In this document: positions 5,677 to 12,518 of the stretch, in pieces
Position numbering within the stretch: position 1 is the first letter of the stretch
Layout of the letters: each line of letters starts with the position of its first letter
Origin: Kiritimatiellia bacterium
GTDB taxonomy: Bacteria > Verrucomicrobiota > Kiritimatiellia > CAIQIC01 > Lenti-01
Direction: 5' to 3'
Assembly (NCBI GenBank): GCA_018432565.1
Contig: JAHDSS010000182.1
Location: 1 to 14,292, forward strand
DNA length: 14,292 bases
Translations under genes and position numbers: made by a program
The notes under the pieces: generated by a model
What the model was told of the DNA's origin: nothing
Database searches by the model: none
What the model saw: the letters and a program-made list of their open reading frames with translations, nothing else

Positions 5677-6849
5677 CTAGTCGAGCGAGCGGTCGAGAAT
5701 GTCGAGGGCCTGCCGGATGTGGCCGGGGGTGACGACGAGCGGGGGCACGAAGCGCAGGACGTGGTCGCCGGTGGCGATGCACAGCAGGCCGTTCTCGCGC
5801 AGCCGGGCTTCGACCGGCTTGGCGGGGACGGACAGCACGACGCCGATCATCAGGCCTAGGCCGCGCACGGTCTGGATGCAGGGGTGCTTGCGGGCCAGGT
5901 CTCTCAGGCCATCCATGAAGAGGGCACCCATCTTCGCGGCATTGTCGAGCAGGCCTTCCTTTTCGATGGTATCGAGGACGGCGAGGGCGGCGGCGCTGGC
6001 CAGGGGGGTGCCGCCGAAGGTGCTGGCGTGGTTGCCGGGCTGGAAGACGTTGGAGAGTTCCGGGGAGACGGCGGCGGCGCCGATGGGGAAGCCGCCGCCG
6101 AGGGCCTTGGCCATGGAGAGGCCGTCGGGGCGGACGCCGTAGTGCTGGAAGCCGAACCAGTTGCCGGTGCGGCCGATGCCGCACTGGACCTCGTCGAACA
6201 GCAGCAGGAGCTTCTTTTCGTCGCACAGGGCGCGCAGGCCGGCGATGAAGGCGGGGTCGGCGGGGACGACGCCGCCTTCGCCCTGGACGGCTTCGCAGAG
6301 GATGGCGACGGTGGCCGGGGTGACGGCGGCGCGGACAGAGTCGAGGTCGTTGAATTCCGCGTGGACGAAACCGGGGACGAGGGGTTCGAATCCCTTCTGG
6401 TACTTGGTCTGGCCGGTGGCGGTCATGGTGGCCAGGGTGCGTCCGTGAAAAGAGTTCTTCATGGTGATGATTTCGAAGCGGCCGTCGAGAGAGCCCCACT
6501 TGCGGGCGAGCTTGAAGAGGGCTTCGTTGGCTTCGGCGCCGGAGTTGCAGAAGAAGATCTTGCCGCCGAGGGTCAGGCGGGAGAGGCGTTCGGCGAGACG
6601 GGGCTGGACGGGATTGTGGAAGAGGTTCGAGCAGTGCATCAGGGTGGCGGCCTGGTGCTGGACGGCGGCGACGACGGCGGGGTGGCAGTGGCCGGTGTTG
6701 CAGACGGCGATGCCGGCCATGAAGTCGAGATACTCCTTGCCGGTGTCGTCCCAGACGGAGACGCCGGCGCCGCGCACGAGGGTGATCCCCGGCGCATAGG
6801 TGGGCATGACGAATTGCTGGTGGAGGTTCCTGGAATCAGAGGCTGTCAT
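5677..6849 (-). CDS. argD: Acetylornithine aminotransferase
   Basis: A 390-residue class-III PLP aminotransferase. It converts N-acetylglutamate semialdehyde and glutamate to N-acetylornithine and 2-oxoglutarate in arginine synthesis. Motifs: LDFMAGIAVCNTGHCHP (41-57), FFCNSGAEANEALFKLARK (99-117), SFHGRTLATMTATG (133-146), LLLFDEVQCGIGRTG (215-229; Asp219 contacts the PLP ring nitrogen) and DGLSMAKALGGGFPIGA, with Lys248 the predicted PLP-binding lysine. Length is normal. The ATG at 6849 overlaps the end of argB by 14 nt, and GGAG lies just upstream within argB, so the pair is translationally coupled. An in-frame ATG at 6918 would add 23 residues encoded wholly inside argB and is rejected. 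Related ornithine or succinylornithine aminotransferases cannot be excluded by sequence alone, but the argB neighbour favours ArgD. Confidence 0.94.
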   Translation of the reverse strand: MTASDSRNLHQQFVMPTYAPGITLVRGAGVSVWDDTGKEYLDFMAGIAVCNTGHCHPAVVAAVQHQAATLMHCSNLFHNPVQPRLAERLSRLTLGGKIFFCNSGAEANEALFKLARKWGSLDGRFEIITMKNSFHGRTLATMTATGQTKYQKGFEPLVPGFVHAEFNDLDSVRAAVTPATVAILCEAVQGEGGVVPADPAFIAGLRALCDEKKLLLLFDEVQCGIGRTGNWFGFQHYGVRPDGLSMAKALGGGFPIGAAAVSPELSNVFQPGNHASTFGGTPLASAAALAVLDTIEKEGLLDNAAKMGALFMDGLRDLARKHPCIQTVRGLGLMIGVVLSVPAKPVEARLRENGLLCIATGDHVLRFVPPLVVTPGHIRQALDILDRSLD

Positions 6850-7717
6850 TGACGATCTCCGTGCCGATGCCTTGATCGGTGAACAGTTCGAGGAGGAGGG
6901 AGTGCGGCAGGGCCGCATCGATGATGTGGGTTTTGCGGACGCCGGCCTTGAGGGCCTTGAGGGCGCCGCCGATCTTGGGCAGCATGCCGCCGCCGATGAT
7001 GCCGCGTTCGATGAGGTTTTCGACTTCGGAGAGGCGCAGGGTGCTCATCAGCGACGAGCGGTCGGCGGGGTCGGAGAGCAGGCCGGGGACGTCGGAGAGA
7101 AAGACCAGCTTGCGGGCCTGGAGGCGTTCGGCGAGGCCGGCCGCCGCGGCGTCGGCGTTGATGTTGTGGATCTGTTTGGCGGGGTCGGCGCCGAGCGGGG
7201 TGATGACGGGGGTGATGTCGGCCTCGAGGTAGGCCTTGACGGGCAGCACGTCCACGTGGGTGATGGCGCCGACGAAGCCCCAGTCGAGCACCCGGCCGGT
7301 GTCGGGATCTTCTGCGGTATGCCTGCGGACGGCGATGATGTCCTCGCCGTGGATGCCGCGGGCCTTGCAGCCCAGGTCATTCAGCGCGGTCACCAGCTGG
7401 GGGTTTACCTCCCGGTTCAGGACCTGCTCGACGATTTTCATGGTGGCGGCGTCGGTGACGCGAAGCCCCTGGACGAAGGTGGCCTGGAGACCCTGCTGTT
7501 TGAGGCGGGCATTGATGGACTTGCCGCCGCCGTGGACAATGACGGGGCGCATGCCGACGCAGCTCATGAAGGCGATATCTTCGAGGATGCCCCGGACGGT
7601 TTCGGGGTTGTCCATGGAGGAGCCGCCGAACTTGACCACGACGGTGTCGCCCCGGAACCGCTGAATGTGCGGCAGGGCTTCGATGAGCACGTTGGCTTTC
7701 TGGATGGCTTGTTTCAT
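6836..7717 (-). CDS. argB: Acetylglutamate kinase
   Basis: A 293-residue amino-acid kinase that phosphorylates N-acetylglutamate, the step before ArgC and ArgD in arginine synthesis. Motifs: VVVKFGGSSM (26-35; Lys29), PVIVHGGGKSINARL (58-72), INADAAAAGLAERL (186-199), LVFLSDVPGLL (204-214) and GGGMLPKIGGALKAL (242-256; Lys248). A helix precedes the first strand (residues 1-22), and the C-terminus reads HSLLLELFTDQGIGTEIV. Both features typify hexameric, arginine-inhibited acetylglutamate kinases, so feedback inhibition by arginine is likely (inference). It is the first gene of argB-argD. No Shine-Dalgarno is evident before ATG 7717; a weak GATACT at 7733-7738 could be a -10, which would leave a leader of about 8 nt. 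The neighbouring gene upstream is divergent. Confidence 0.95.
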   Translation of the reverse strand: MKQAIQKANVLIEALPHIQRFRGDTVVVKFGGSSMDNPETVRGILEDIAFMSCVGMRPVIVHGGGKSINARLKQQGLQATFVQGLRVTDAATMKIVEQVLNREVNPQLVTALNDLGCKARGIHGEDIIAVRRHTAEDPDTGRVLDWGFVGAITHVDVLPVKAYLEADITPVITPLGADPAKQIHNINADAAAAGLAERLQARKLVFLSDVPGLLSDPADRSSLMSTLRLSEVENLIERGIIGGGMLPKIGGALKALKAGVRKTHIIDAALPHSLLLELFTDQGIGTEIVNDSL

Positions 7718-7818
7718 AGGTACCGGTCGGGAAGTATCCGCCAGCCGGGCCCGGGGGAAAAGGAAAAAAGCCGGCGGACGGTGCGGGCCAGAAATCGAAG
7801 AAGCGGATGTGGCAGCAA

Positions 7819-7880
7819 ATTCTAAAATTCATTGGCTGACCCCTTTTCTCAAAAAGGGGTCAGCCTGTTAATTTTAGAAT
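7819..7880. repeat. 62-nt inverted repeat with GGCTGACCCC core
   Basis: Outer AT-rich arms of 11 nt (7819-7829 and 7870-7880) and inner arms of 14 nt (7834-7847 and 7852-7865) pair perfectly. They are separated by a symmetric 4-nt bulge and closed by a CTCA loop. It lies between the divergent argB and esterase genes, so it is not placed as a terminator. The core matches the palindromes at 9139-9248, indicating a dispersed family. Elements of this design are often spread by REP-associated (Y1_Tnp) transposases, though none is in the window. Confidence 0.85.
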
Positions 7881-7895
7881 GTGACGGGACGGAGA

Positions 7896-7925
7896 TTGCG
7901 CCGGGGGGCGGGGGTGGGGTATGAA
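7896..7925 (+). promoter_or_regulatory. Candidate promoter for the esterase gene
   Basis: TTGCGC (7896-7901), an 18-nt spacer and TATGAA (7920-7925). Predicted transcription near 7932 gives a leader of about 20 nt before ATG 7953. This argues against the upstream GTG at 7881 as the true start. Confidence 0.38.
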
Positions 7926-7952
7926 GGAGGCTTGGAAAGGCAGGGTGCGGGC

Positions 7953-9071
7953 ATGATTCGAATGTGGGTGGTGGTGCAGACGGCGATGAGCCTGGGGGCG
8001 GGCGAGCAGGTGTTCCTGACCGGGGGGGCGGACGAACTGGGGCGGTGGGCGCCGGATGCCGTGCCGATGACGCGGATGGAGGACGACCGCTGGGAAGCGG
8101 CGCTGATGCTGCGGGATGCCTCGCCGGTGGAATTCAAGATTACGCGGGGCACGTGGGCGACGGAGGAAACGGATGCCGAAGGGCGCATTCCCGCGAACCG
8201 CCGGCTGGAACCCCGGGACGGGGGGCGGGTGGAGATCCGGGTGGCGGGATGGAAGGACGCCCGGGCGGAGCGGACCGGCCCGCAGATCACGGGCGACTAC
8301 GAGGTGCTGCCGCAGGTGCATTCGGCGTTTCTGGAGCATGACCGGGACGTGATTGTCTGGCTGCCGCCGGGGTATGCGGAGCGGCCGTCGAGGCGGTATC
8401 CGGTGCTGTACATGCACGACGGGCGTCAGGTGTTTGATCCGGGGACGTCCACGTGGGGCAAGGACTGGCAGGTGGACGAGCTGGCGCAGGAGATGATTTT
8501 GAGCGGGGAGCTGGAGCCGTTCATCGTGGTGGCGGCGGACTGCACCGATGCGCGGCGGGACGAGTATGCGCCGTCGCGCAAGGGCGACGCGTATCTGCGG
8601 TTTCTGCTGCAGGAGCTCAAGCCGATGGTGGACGGGCGCTGGCGGACGGACCCGGGGCGGTCGTGCATCGCCGGATCGAGCATGGGGGGGCTGATTTCGT
8701 TTTACGCGGCGTGGCGGCATCCGGACGTGTTCGAGGGGGCGGCGTGCCTGTCGCCGGCGTTCGTGGAACGCTACGGGACGGAGAGCTTCCGGATGGTGGA
8801 GGCGGACCGGGAGCACTTGCCGGACCTGAAGCTGTTTCTGTCGTGCGGGGGGGCGGCCGGGCTGGAGGCCGAGCTGCTGGGCGGGACGCTGCAGATGGCC
8901 GATCTGCTCAAGAGCGTGGGATTTCCGGACGATCGCATGACGGTTCGGATCGAAAGCTGGGCGGAGCACAACGAAGAGGCCTGGGCGCGCATGACGCCGC
9001 ACTGGCTGCGGTTTCTGTTCGGCAGTCCGCAGCTGCCGGAGGCGGATCCGGGAATGGAAAGGACGGAATAA
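7953..9071 (+). CDS. Esterase (Esterase_D/enterochelin-esterase-like) with N-terminal CBM20-like domain
   Basis: A 372-residue protein with two parts. Residues 1-100 resemble a starch-binding CBM20 domain: VFLTGGADELGRWAPDAVPM (20-39), DDRWEAALML (44-53), PVEFKITRGTWATEE (58-72) and ANRRL. Residues 115-360 are an alpha/beta-hydrolase of the putative esterase family: DVIVWLPPGY (132-141), YPVLYMHDGRQVFD (149-162) and IAGSSMGGLISFY (239-251), with nucleophile Ser243 in GSSMG, and probable catalytic His339 in WAEHNEEAW. The acid residue is not assigned. The substrate is unknown; acetyl or feruloyl esters on polysaccharide, or siderophore-like esters, are possible. No signal peptide is obvious, so it is probably cytoplasmic. 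The start is uncertain: ATG 7953 or 7962 agree with the domain edge. The tail after residue 358 is unconserved-looking. Single gene, convergent with the transpeptidase. Confidence 0.88.
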   Translation: MIRMWVVVQTAMSLGAGEQVFLTGGADELGRWAPDAVPMTRMEDDRWEAALMLRDASPVEFKITRGTWATEETDAEGRIPANRRLEPRDGGRVEIRVAGWKDARAERTGPQITGDYEVLPQVHSAFLEHDRDVIVWLPPGYAERPSRRYPVLYMHDGRQVFDPGTSTWGKDWQVDELAQEMILSGELEPFIVVAADCTDARRDEYAPSRKGDAYLRFLLQELKPMVDGRWRTDPGRSCIAGSSMGGLISFYAAWRHPDVFEGAACLSPAFVERYGTESFRMVEADREHLPDLKLFLSCGGAAGLEAELLGGTLQMADLLKSVGFPDDRMTVRIESWAEHNEEAWARMTPHWLRFLFGSPQLPEADPGMERTE

Positions 9072-9138
9072 GTCTGGTGGACGAAAATCCGGTGCAAGGG
9101 CTGAATGCCTACCGCGTCGGGGTGGCGGTGCCGGAATA

Positions 9139-9248
9139 GGGAGCCAGGTGAAATTTAACAGTTAAGGGCTGACCCCGGGGTCAGCCGGGAGCCAGGTGAA
9201 ATTTAACATTTAAGGGCTGACCCCGGGGTCAGCCCTTAAATGTTAAAT
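9139..9248. repeat. Duplicated GGCTGACCCC palindrome; second copy a perfect 48-bp inverted repeat
   Basis: A 48-nt unit beginning GGGAGCCAGGTGAAATTTAA occurs at 9139-9186 and again from 9187, with few differences. In copy 1 only the core GGCTGACCCCGGGGTCAGCC (9168-9187) is symmetric. In copy 2 the whole of 9201-9248 is a perfect palindrome with 24-nt arms and no loop. It lies between the convergent esterase and transpeptidase genes and ends 10 nt before the transpeptidase stop codon. It could therefore serve as a bidirectional terminator-like structure for both. Confidence 0.92.
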
Positions 9249-9257
9249 CCGGGGTGG

Positions 9258-10310
9258 TCAGGGCAGGACGCGGACCGGCAGGCCGGCATGGACGGCGTGG
9301 ACGAGTTTGGCGGCGTCCCAGTTGGTGAGGCGGAAGCAGCCGTGGGATTCGGTGCGGCTGATGTCTTCGGGGGCGGGGGTGCCGTGGATGCCGTAGCCAG
9401 GGAGGTCGAGTCCGATCCAGGCGACGCCGACGGGGTTGTTGGGGCCGGGCGGGATGCGCAGGCGTTTTCCGATGGCGGCGGATTCGGGGTTTTCGGGGAA
9501 GAGGGCGGGATCGAAGGTGTAGTCGGGGTTTTCGGCCCAGACGACCACCTGCAGGGTTTTGCCGACGGGGCGCTTGCTTATGTCGGCGGCGATGGAGCAG
9601 GGGAACAGCGCGGCGAGGCGGCCTTCGGCGTCGTAGGCGAGGAGGGATTTTTCGCCGACGAGGATGTCGATGCGCGACAGGTGCGGGAGGGGTTTGGCGC
9701 GGACATCGGGGACGGTCAGGACGCTGCCCGGGGGTGGATTGGGCCAGGGCGCGCGCGGGTTCAGGTCGCGGAGGGCGGCGCGGAAGAGATGGCATTTTTC
9801 GGCGACGAGTTCTTCGATGGTGGCGAAGCCGAGGCGATCCATGCGGGAGCGTTCCAGCCAGGAATCGGGGTGGGGGGAGAGGGCGGCATGATCGGCGGCG
9901 GTGACGGTATAGGCGGTCATGAGGCCGTTGGTGGAGCCCAGGCGGGCCCGGACGGTGGGATCCACCTGATCGGCGGGGGGGTGGCCGTTTTTCCGGTGCC
10001 AGGCGGCGAGCGCCTTCCGGCTCTTGGGCCCCCATCGGCCGTCGATGCCCCCCGGCGAGCAGTGGGCGCGGTCGAGGCGGATTTGGATGGCCATCAGAAC
10101 ATCCGCGGGAACGGTCGGCGGGACGGGGGCGGGTGCCGGCGGGCGGGTTACGGGGGGGGCGGGCCTGGGATGGGAGGGAAGCGGCGGGCGGGGCCGGGGA
10201 GCCGTCGGTTCGACGGGGAGGCGTACGCAGGCGGTCAGGGCCAGCAGGCAGGCGGCCATGGCGGCCAGGGTTCCGGGCCGGGGTGCATAATCCCGCATTC
10301 GGTCGTTCAT
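9258..10310 (-). CDS. Lipoprotein L,D-transpeptidase (YkuD) with peptidoglycan-binding and LysM-like domains
   Basis: A 350-residue envelope enzyme predicted to form or modify 3-3 peptidoglycan cross-links or to attach proteins to the wall. The N-terminus has a hydrophobic signal ending in LLALTAC (22-28), a lipobox with Cys28. A Pro-rich linker follows (about 31-68), then a PG_binding_1-like domain (70-108: AIQIRLDRAHCSPGGIDGRW then GPKSRKALAAWH). Next comes a degenerate LysM-like region (132-201: YTVTAADH, EELVAEKCHLFRAALRDLNP, PPGSVLTVP). The YkuD domain (about 213-348) has YGIHGTPAPE (306-315) and SRTESHGCFRLTNWDA (318-333); His309, His323 and Cys325 are the catalytic-motif residues. ATG 10310 is chosen because a -10 element ends 7 nt before it; the in-frame ATG at 10298 would also keep the signal. 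Single gene, divergent from mevalonate kinase. Confidence 0.92.
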   Translation of the reverse strand: MNDRMRDYAPRPGTLAAMAACLLALTACVRLPVEPTAPRPRPPLPSHPRPAPPVTRPPAPAPVPPTVPADVLMAIQIRLDRAHCSPGGIDGRWGPKSRKALAAWHRKNGHPPADQVDPTVRARLGSTNGLMTAYTVTAADHAALSPHPDSWLERSRMDRLGFATIEELVAEKCHLFRAALRDLNPRAPWPNPPPGSVLTVPDVRAKPLPHLSRIDILVGEKSLLAYDAEGRLAALFPCSIAADISKRPVGKTLQVVVWAENPDYTFDPALFPENPESAAIGKRLRIPPGPNNPVGVAWIGLDLPGYGIHGTPAPEDISRTESHGCFRLTNWDAAKLVHAVHAGLPVRVLP

Positions 10311-10317
10311 GGGCCGG

Positions 10318-10346
10318 ATTGTGGAGAACGGGGGCCGGGAACACAA
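10318..10346 (-). promoter_or_regulatory. Candidate promoter for the L,D-transpeptidase gene
   Basis: On the minus strand, TTGTGT (10341-10346), a 17-nt spacer and CACAAT (10318-10323). The -10 ends exactly 7 nt before ATG 10310, so the first transcribed base would be at or near the A of the start codon. Confidence 0.42.
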
Positions 10347-10431
10347 CCGGAAAGAGCGGTGGATGGGGAGAGCAACCGGTACGACCGCTTGTCGCAGGCG
10401 CGGCTCCTGTCACGTGCACATTTTGGGAATT

Positions 10432-10480
10432 GCGCGGGACGGGAGCCCCGCGCCACGGGGAACCGCGCGGGACGGGAGCC
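10432..10480. repeat. GC-rich direct repeat GCGCGGGACGGGAGCC
   Basis: The 16-nt unit occurs at 10432-10447 and 10465-10480, 33 nt apart, within a run of C/G that continues to about 10510. It lies in the 245-nt gap between the divergent transpeptidase and mevalonate kinase genes. No gene is seen there. It may be a dispersed repeat or a regulatory direct repeat upstream of the mevalonate operon; the sequence does not decide which. Confidence 0.5.
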
Positions 10481-10515
10481 GCGCGGAGCGGCCGCGGGGC
10501 GGGGCGCGGGAGCGC

Positions 10516-10544
10516 TTTACAAAGCCGGGGGGCGGGGGTAGGCT
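10516..10544 (+). promoter_or_regulatory. Candidate promoter of the mevalonate operon
   Basis: TTTACA (10516-10521), a 17-nt spacer and TAGGCT (10539-10544). ATG 10556 lies 11 nt after the -10 and there is no Shine-Dalgarno, so the transcript would have at most about 5 leader bases. The only AT-rich hexamer in this GC-rich stretch is the -35, which raises confidence somewhat. Confidence 0.5.
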
Positions 10545-10555
10545 ACACGAGACAA

Positions 10556-11569
10556 ATGAAAGCCGTAGCACCAGGTAAATTGATCCTGAGCGGTGAGCAT
10601 GCGGTGGTGTATGGCCGCCCGGCGATCGCCATGGCCGTCAACCGGAACGCCCAGACCTTCATTACGGAGGAAGGGGCGGCGGGGACGGTGTCGTTCGACC
10701 TTCCCAACCTGAAGGAGGGGAGCGAGTCGTTTACGCTGCGGGCCTTGCAGGAGTTTCACGGGCGGGTGCTGCGCAACTACGAGGAGTTTCTGGAGGGAAA
10801 ACTGTCCATCCGCGAGGTGCTGCGCAAGCCGGTGGATCTGTTCCAGTTTGCGTTTGTGACGGTGATGGACGGCCTGCATCTGAAGATGGGCGGGGGGGTG
10901 AACGTGCGGATGAGCTCGAACATTCCGATCGGGTGCGGGATGGGGTCGTCGGCCGCGACGATTCTGAGCGTGCTGCGGGGGCTGGGCCATTTCTACCGGG
11001 TGGAGTTCCGGCCGGAGTGGTTTGCGCGCTACAGTCTCGAGGTGGAGAACATGCAGCACGGGCGGGCCAGCGGGCTGGATACGTACGTGTCCATGCACGG
11101 CGGCTGCGTACGGTTCCAGAACGGTGAAGCGCAGGAAATGCCGCTGCCGCGGATGCCGCTGTATATCGTGAACACGGGCCAGCCGCAGGGGACGACGGGC
11201 GAGGCGGTGGCCTCGGTCGCGCGCCGGACGGGGGCCGCGTGCCCGCTGTGGGATGAATTTGAAGCCGTGACCGGCCGGATGCACCGGGCGCTGGCGCACG
11301 ACGACCTGAAGGCGTTCCAGAAGGCGATGAGGGACAATCACCGCCTGCTGAACGAGATCGGGGTGGTGCCGGGGCGGGTGGCGGATTTCGTGGGGGAGGT
11401 CGAGCAGGCCGGCGCCGCGGCCAAGATCTGCGGGGCGGGGGCCGTGACGGGCGACGGAGCCGGCATGGTGGTGGTGGCCACGCGCGACGCGCCGGCGGAA
11501 CTGTGCGCCAAGTACGGCTACGACCTGATGACCGTGCGCCCCGATCCGATGGGCGTGCGGGTGGTGTGA
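10556..11569 (+). CDS. mvk: Mevalonate kinase (GHMP family)
   Basis: A 337-residue cytoplasmic GHMP kinase that phosphorylates mevalonate to 5-phosphomevalonate. The three GHMP motifs are present. Motif 1 is VAPGKLILSGEHAVVYGRPA (4-23), the mevalonate-kinase wording with Lys8 and Glu14-His15. Motif 2, the ATP loop, is IPIGCGMGSSAATILSV (123-139). Motif 3 is AAKICGAGAVTGDGAGMVVV (288-307). ASGLDTYVSMHGG (171-183) carries the probable catalytic Asp175. Length fits the family. The start at ATG 10556 begins the conserved domain almost at once and sits just after a good -10 element, so the mRNA is likely leaderless. It is followed 10 nt later by a second GHMP kinase and then mvaD, which fixes the pathway. 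A related sugar or homoserine kinase is unlikely given motif 1 and the neighbours. Confidence 0.9.
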   Translation: MKAVAPGKLILSGEHAVVYGRPAIAMAVNRNAQTFITEEGAAGTVSFDLPNLKEGSESFTLRALQEFHGRVLRNYEEFLEGKLSIREVLRKPVDLFQFAFVTVMDGLHLKMGGGVNVRMSSNIPIGCGMGSSAATILSVLRGLGHFYRVEFRPEWFARYSLEVENMQHGRASGLDTYVSMHGGCVRFQNGEAQEMPLPRMPLYIVNTGQPQGTTGEAVASVARRTGAACPLWDEFEAVTGRMHRALAHDDLKAFQKAMRDNHRLLNEIGVVPGRVADFVGEVEQAGAAAKICGAGAVTGDGAGMVVVATRDAPAELCAKYGYDLMTVRPDPMGVRVV

Positions 11570-11579
11570 CCGCCGGCCG

Positions 11580-12518
11580 ATGAGCTTGCGTGCCGTACAA
11601 GCCTCCGCGCCGGGCAGCCTCATGCTGATGGGCGAGCATGCGGTGCTGCGCGGTCAGCCGGCGATCGTCTGCGCGATCAGCCGGCGCATGAAGGTGACGC
11701 TGGTTCCCCGCGAGGACGAAGCCGTGCTGCTGCATTCCGCGCTGGGCAAGCACCGCACCACGCTGGACGAGCTGGCGCCGAACGACAGTTTCCGATTTGT
11801 GCTGGGGGCGATCCGCGCGGTCCGCGAAGGGCTGCCGCAGGGATTTGAACTGGACATCCGATCGGGCATGTCGCACCAGATGGGGCTGGGAACCAGCGCG
11901 GCGGTGACCGTCGCGACACTGGCGGCGCTGTCGGGCGCGCGGGGCGAGACGCCGGATCCGCGGCAGCTGCTGGAGGCGGGCGTGAAGATCATTCGCAAGG
12001 CGCAGGGCGGCGTGGGATCCGGGGCGGACGTGGCGGCGAGCACGTACGGGGGGTGTTTGCGCTATTTTGCGGAGTCCCAGGAGGCCGTGGTGCTGCCGAC
12101 GGCCCCGAAGCTGACGGTGCTGTATTCCGGCAGCAAGATGCCGACGCCGGAAGTGGTGGCCATTGTCGAGGAGAACCGCCAGAACCAGCCCGACATTTTC
12201 AACAAGATCGAGGCCCTGATCGGCGACACCGTGCAGCGGGCGTTTGCGGCGGCGGCGACGGAGGACTGGGAGACCGTGGGCGAACTGATGGACATCCACC
12301 AGGGGCTGATGGATGCGATGGGGGTCAACAACGCGGAGCTGTCCGAGCTGGTGTACGCGCTGCGGGAGGATCCGAACATCCTGGGCAGCAAGATATCCGG
12401 TTCCGGGCTGGGCGACTGCGTGGTGGGGCTGGGCAAGGCGATGCGGCGCGAGTGGGGCGTGCCGTCGCTGGCGATCAAGGTGGACGCCGAGGGCGCGAGG
12501 GTGGAGGAGAAGCCGTGA
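11580..12518 (+). CDS. GHMP kinase, probable phosphomevalonate kinase
   Basis: A 312-residue GHMP kinase placed between mevalonate kinase and mvaD, where the missing step is 5-phosphomevalonate to 5-diphosphomevalonate. Motif 1 is SAPGSLMLMGEHAVLRGQPA (9-28), clearly mevalonate-kinase-like except that Ser13 replaces the usual Lys. The ATP loop is MGLGTSAAVTVATL (101-114). GSGADVAASTYGGCLRYF (146-163) reads more like phosphomevalonate kinases, with Asp150 as possible catalytic residue. Motif 3 is KISGSGLGDCVVGLG (271-285). At 312 residues it is shorter than many phosphomevalonate kinases. The assignment rests mainly on context and on the Asp motif. Alternatives are a second mevalonate kinase or a mevalonate-3-kinase-like enzyme. 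The start ATG 11580 is 10 nt after the previous stop with no Shine-Dalgarno. Its last codon overlaps the mvaD start. Confidence 0.72.
   Translation: MSLRAVQASAPGSLMLMGEHAVLRGQPAIVCAISRRMKVTLVPREDEAVLLHSALGKHRTTLDELAPNDSFRFVLGAIRAVREGLPQGFELDIRSGMSHQMGLGTSAAVTVATLAALSGARGETPDPRQLLEAGVKIIRKAQGGVGSGADVAASTYGGCLRYFAESQEAVVLPTAPKLTVLYSGSKMPTPEVVAIVEENRQNQPDIFNKIEALIGDTVQRAFAAAATEDWETVGELMDIHQGLMDAMGVNNAELSELVYALREDPNILGSKISGSGLGDCVVGLGKAMRREWGVPSLAIKVDAEGARVEEKP

Noticed and set aside
5884..7825. Long plus-strand open frames opposite argD and argB
   Set aside because: They mirror well-identified genes, have Gly/Glu/Ala-rich composition, and show no family motif.
7881..7952. GTG at 7881 as the start of the esterase
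   Set aside because: It directly abuts the inverted repeat, would add a basic low-complexity tail outside the CBM-like domain, and lies upstream of the candidate promoter.
7921..7956. An 11-codon ORF with ATGA overlap to the esterase start
   Set aside because: Its ATG overlaps the candidate -10 element, so it would not be transcribed intact. The overlap is probably chance.
9075..9139. Short tail reading VDENPVQGLNAYRVGVAVPE then stop
   Set aside because: It looks protein-like and might be the 3' remnant of a lost gene, but about 20 residues with no upstream frame or family match cannot support a call.
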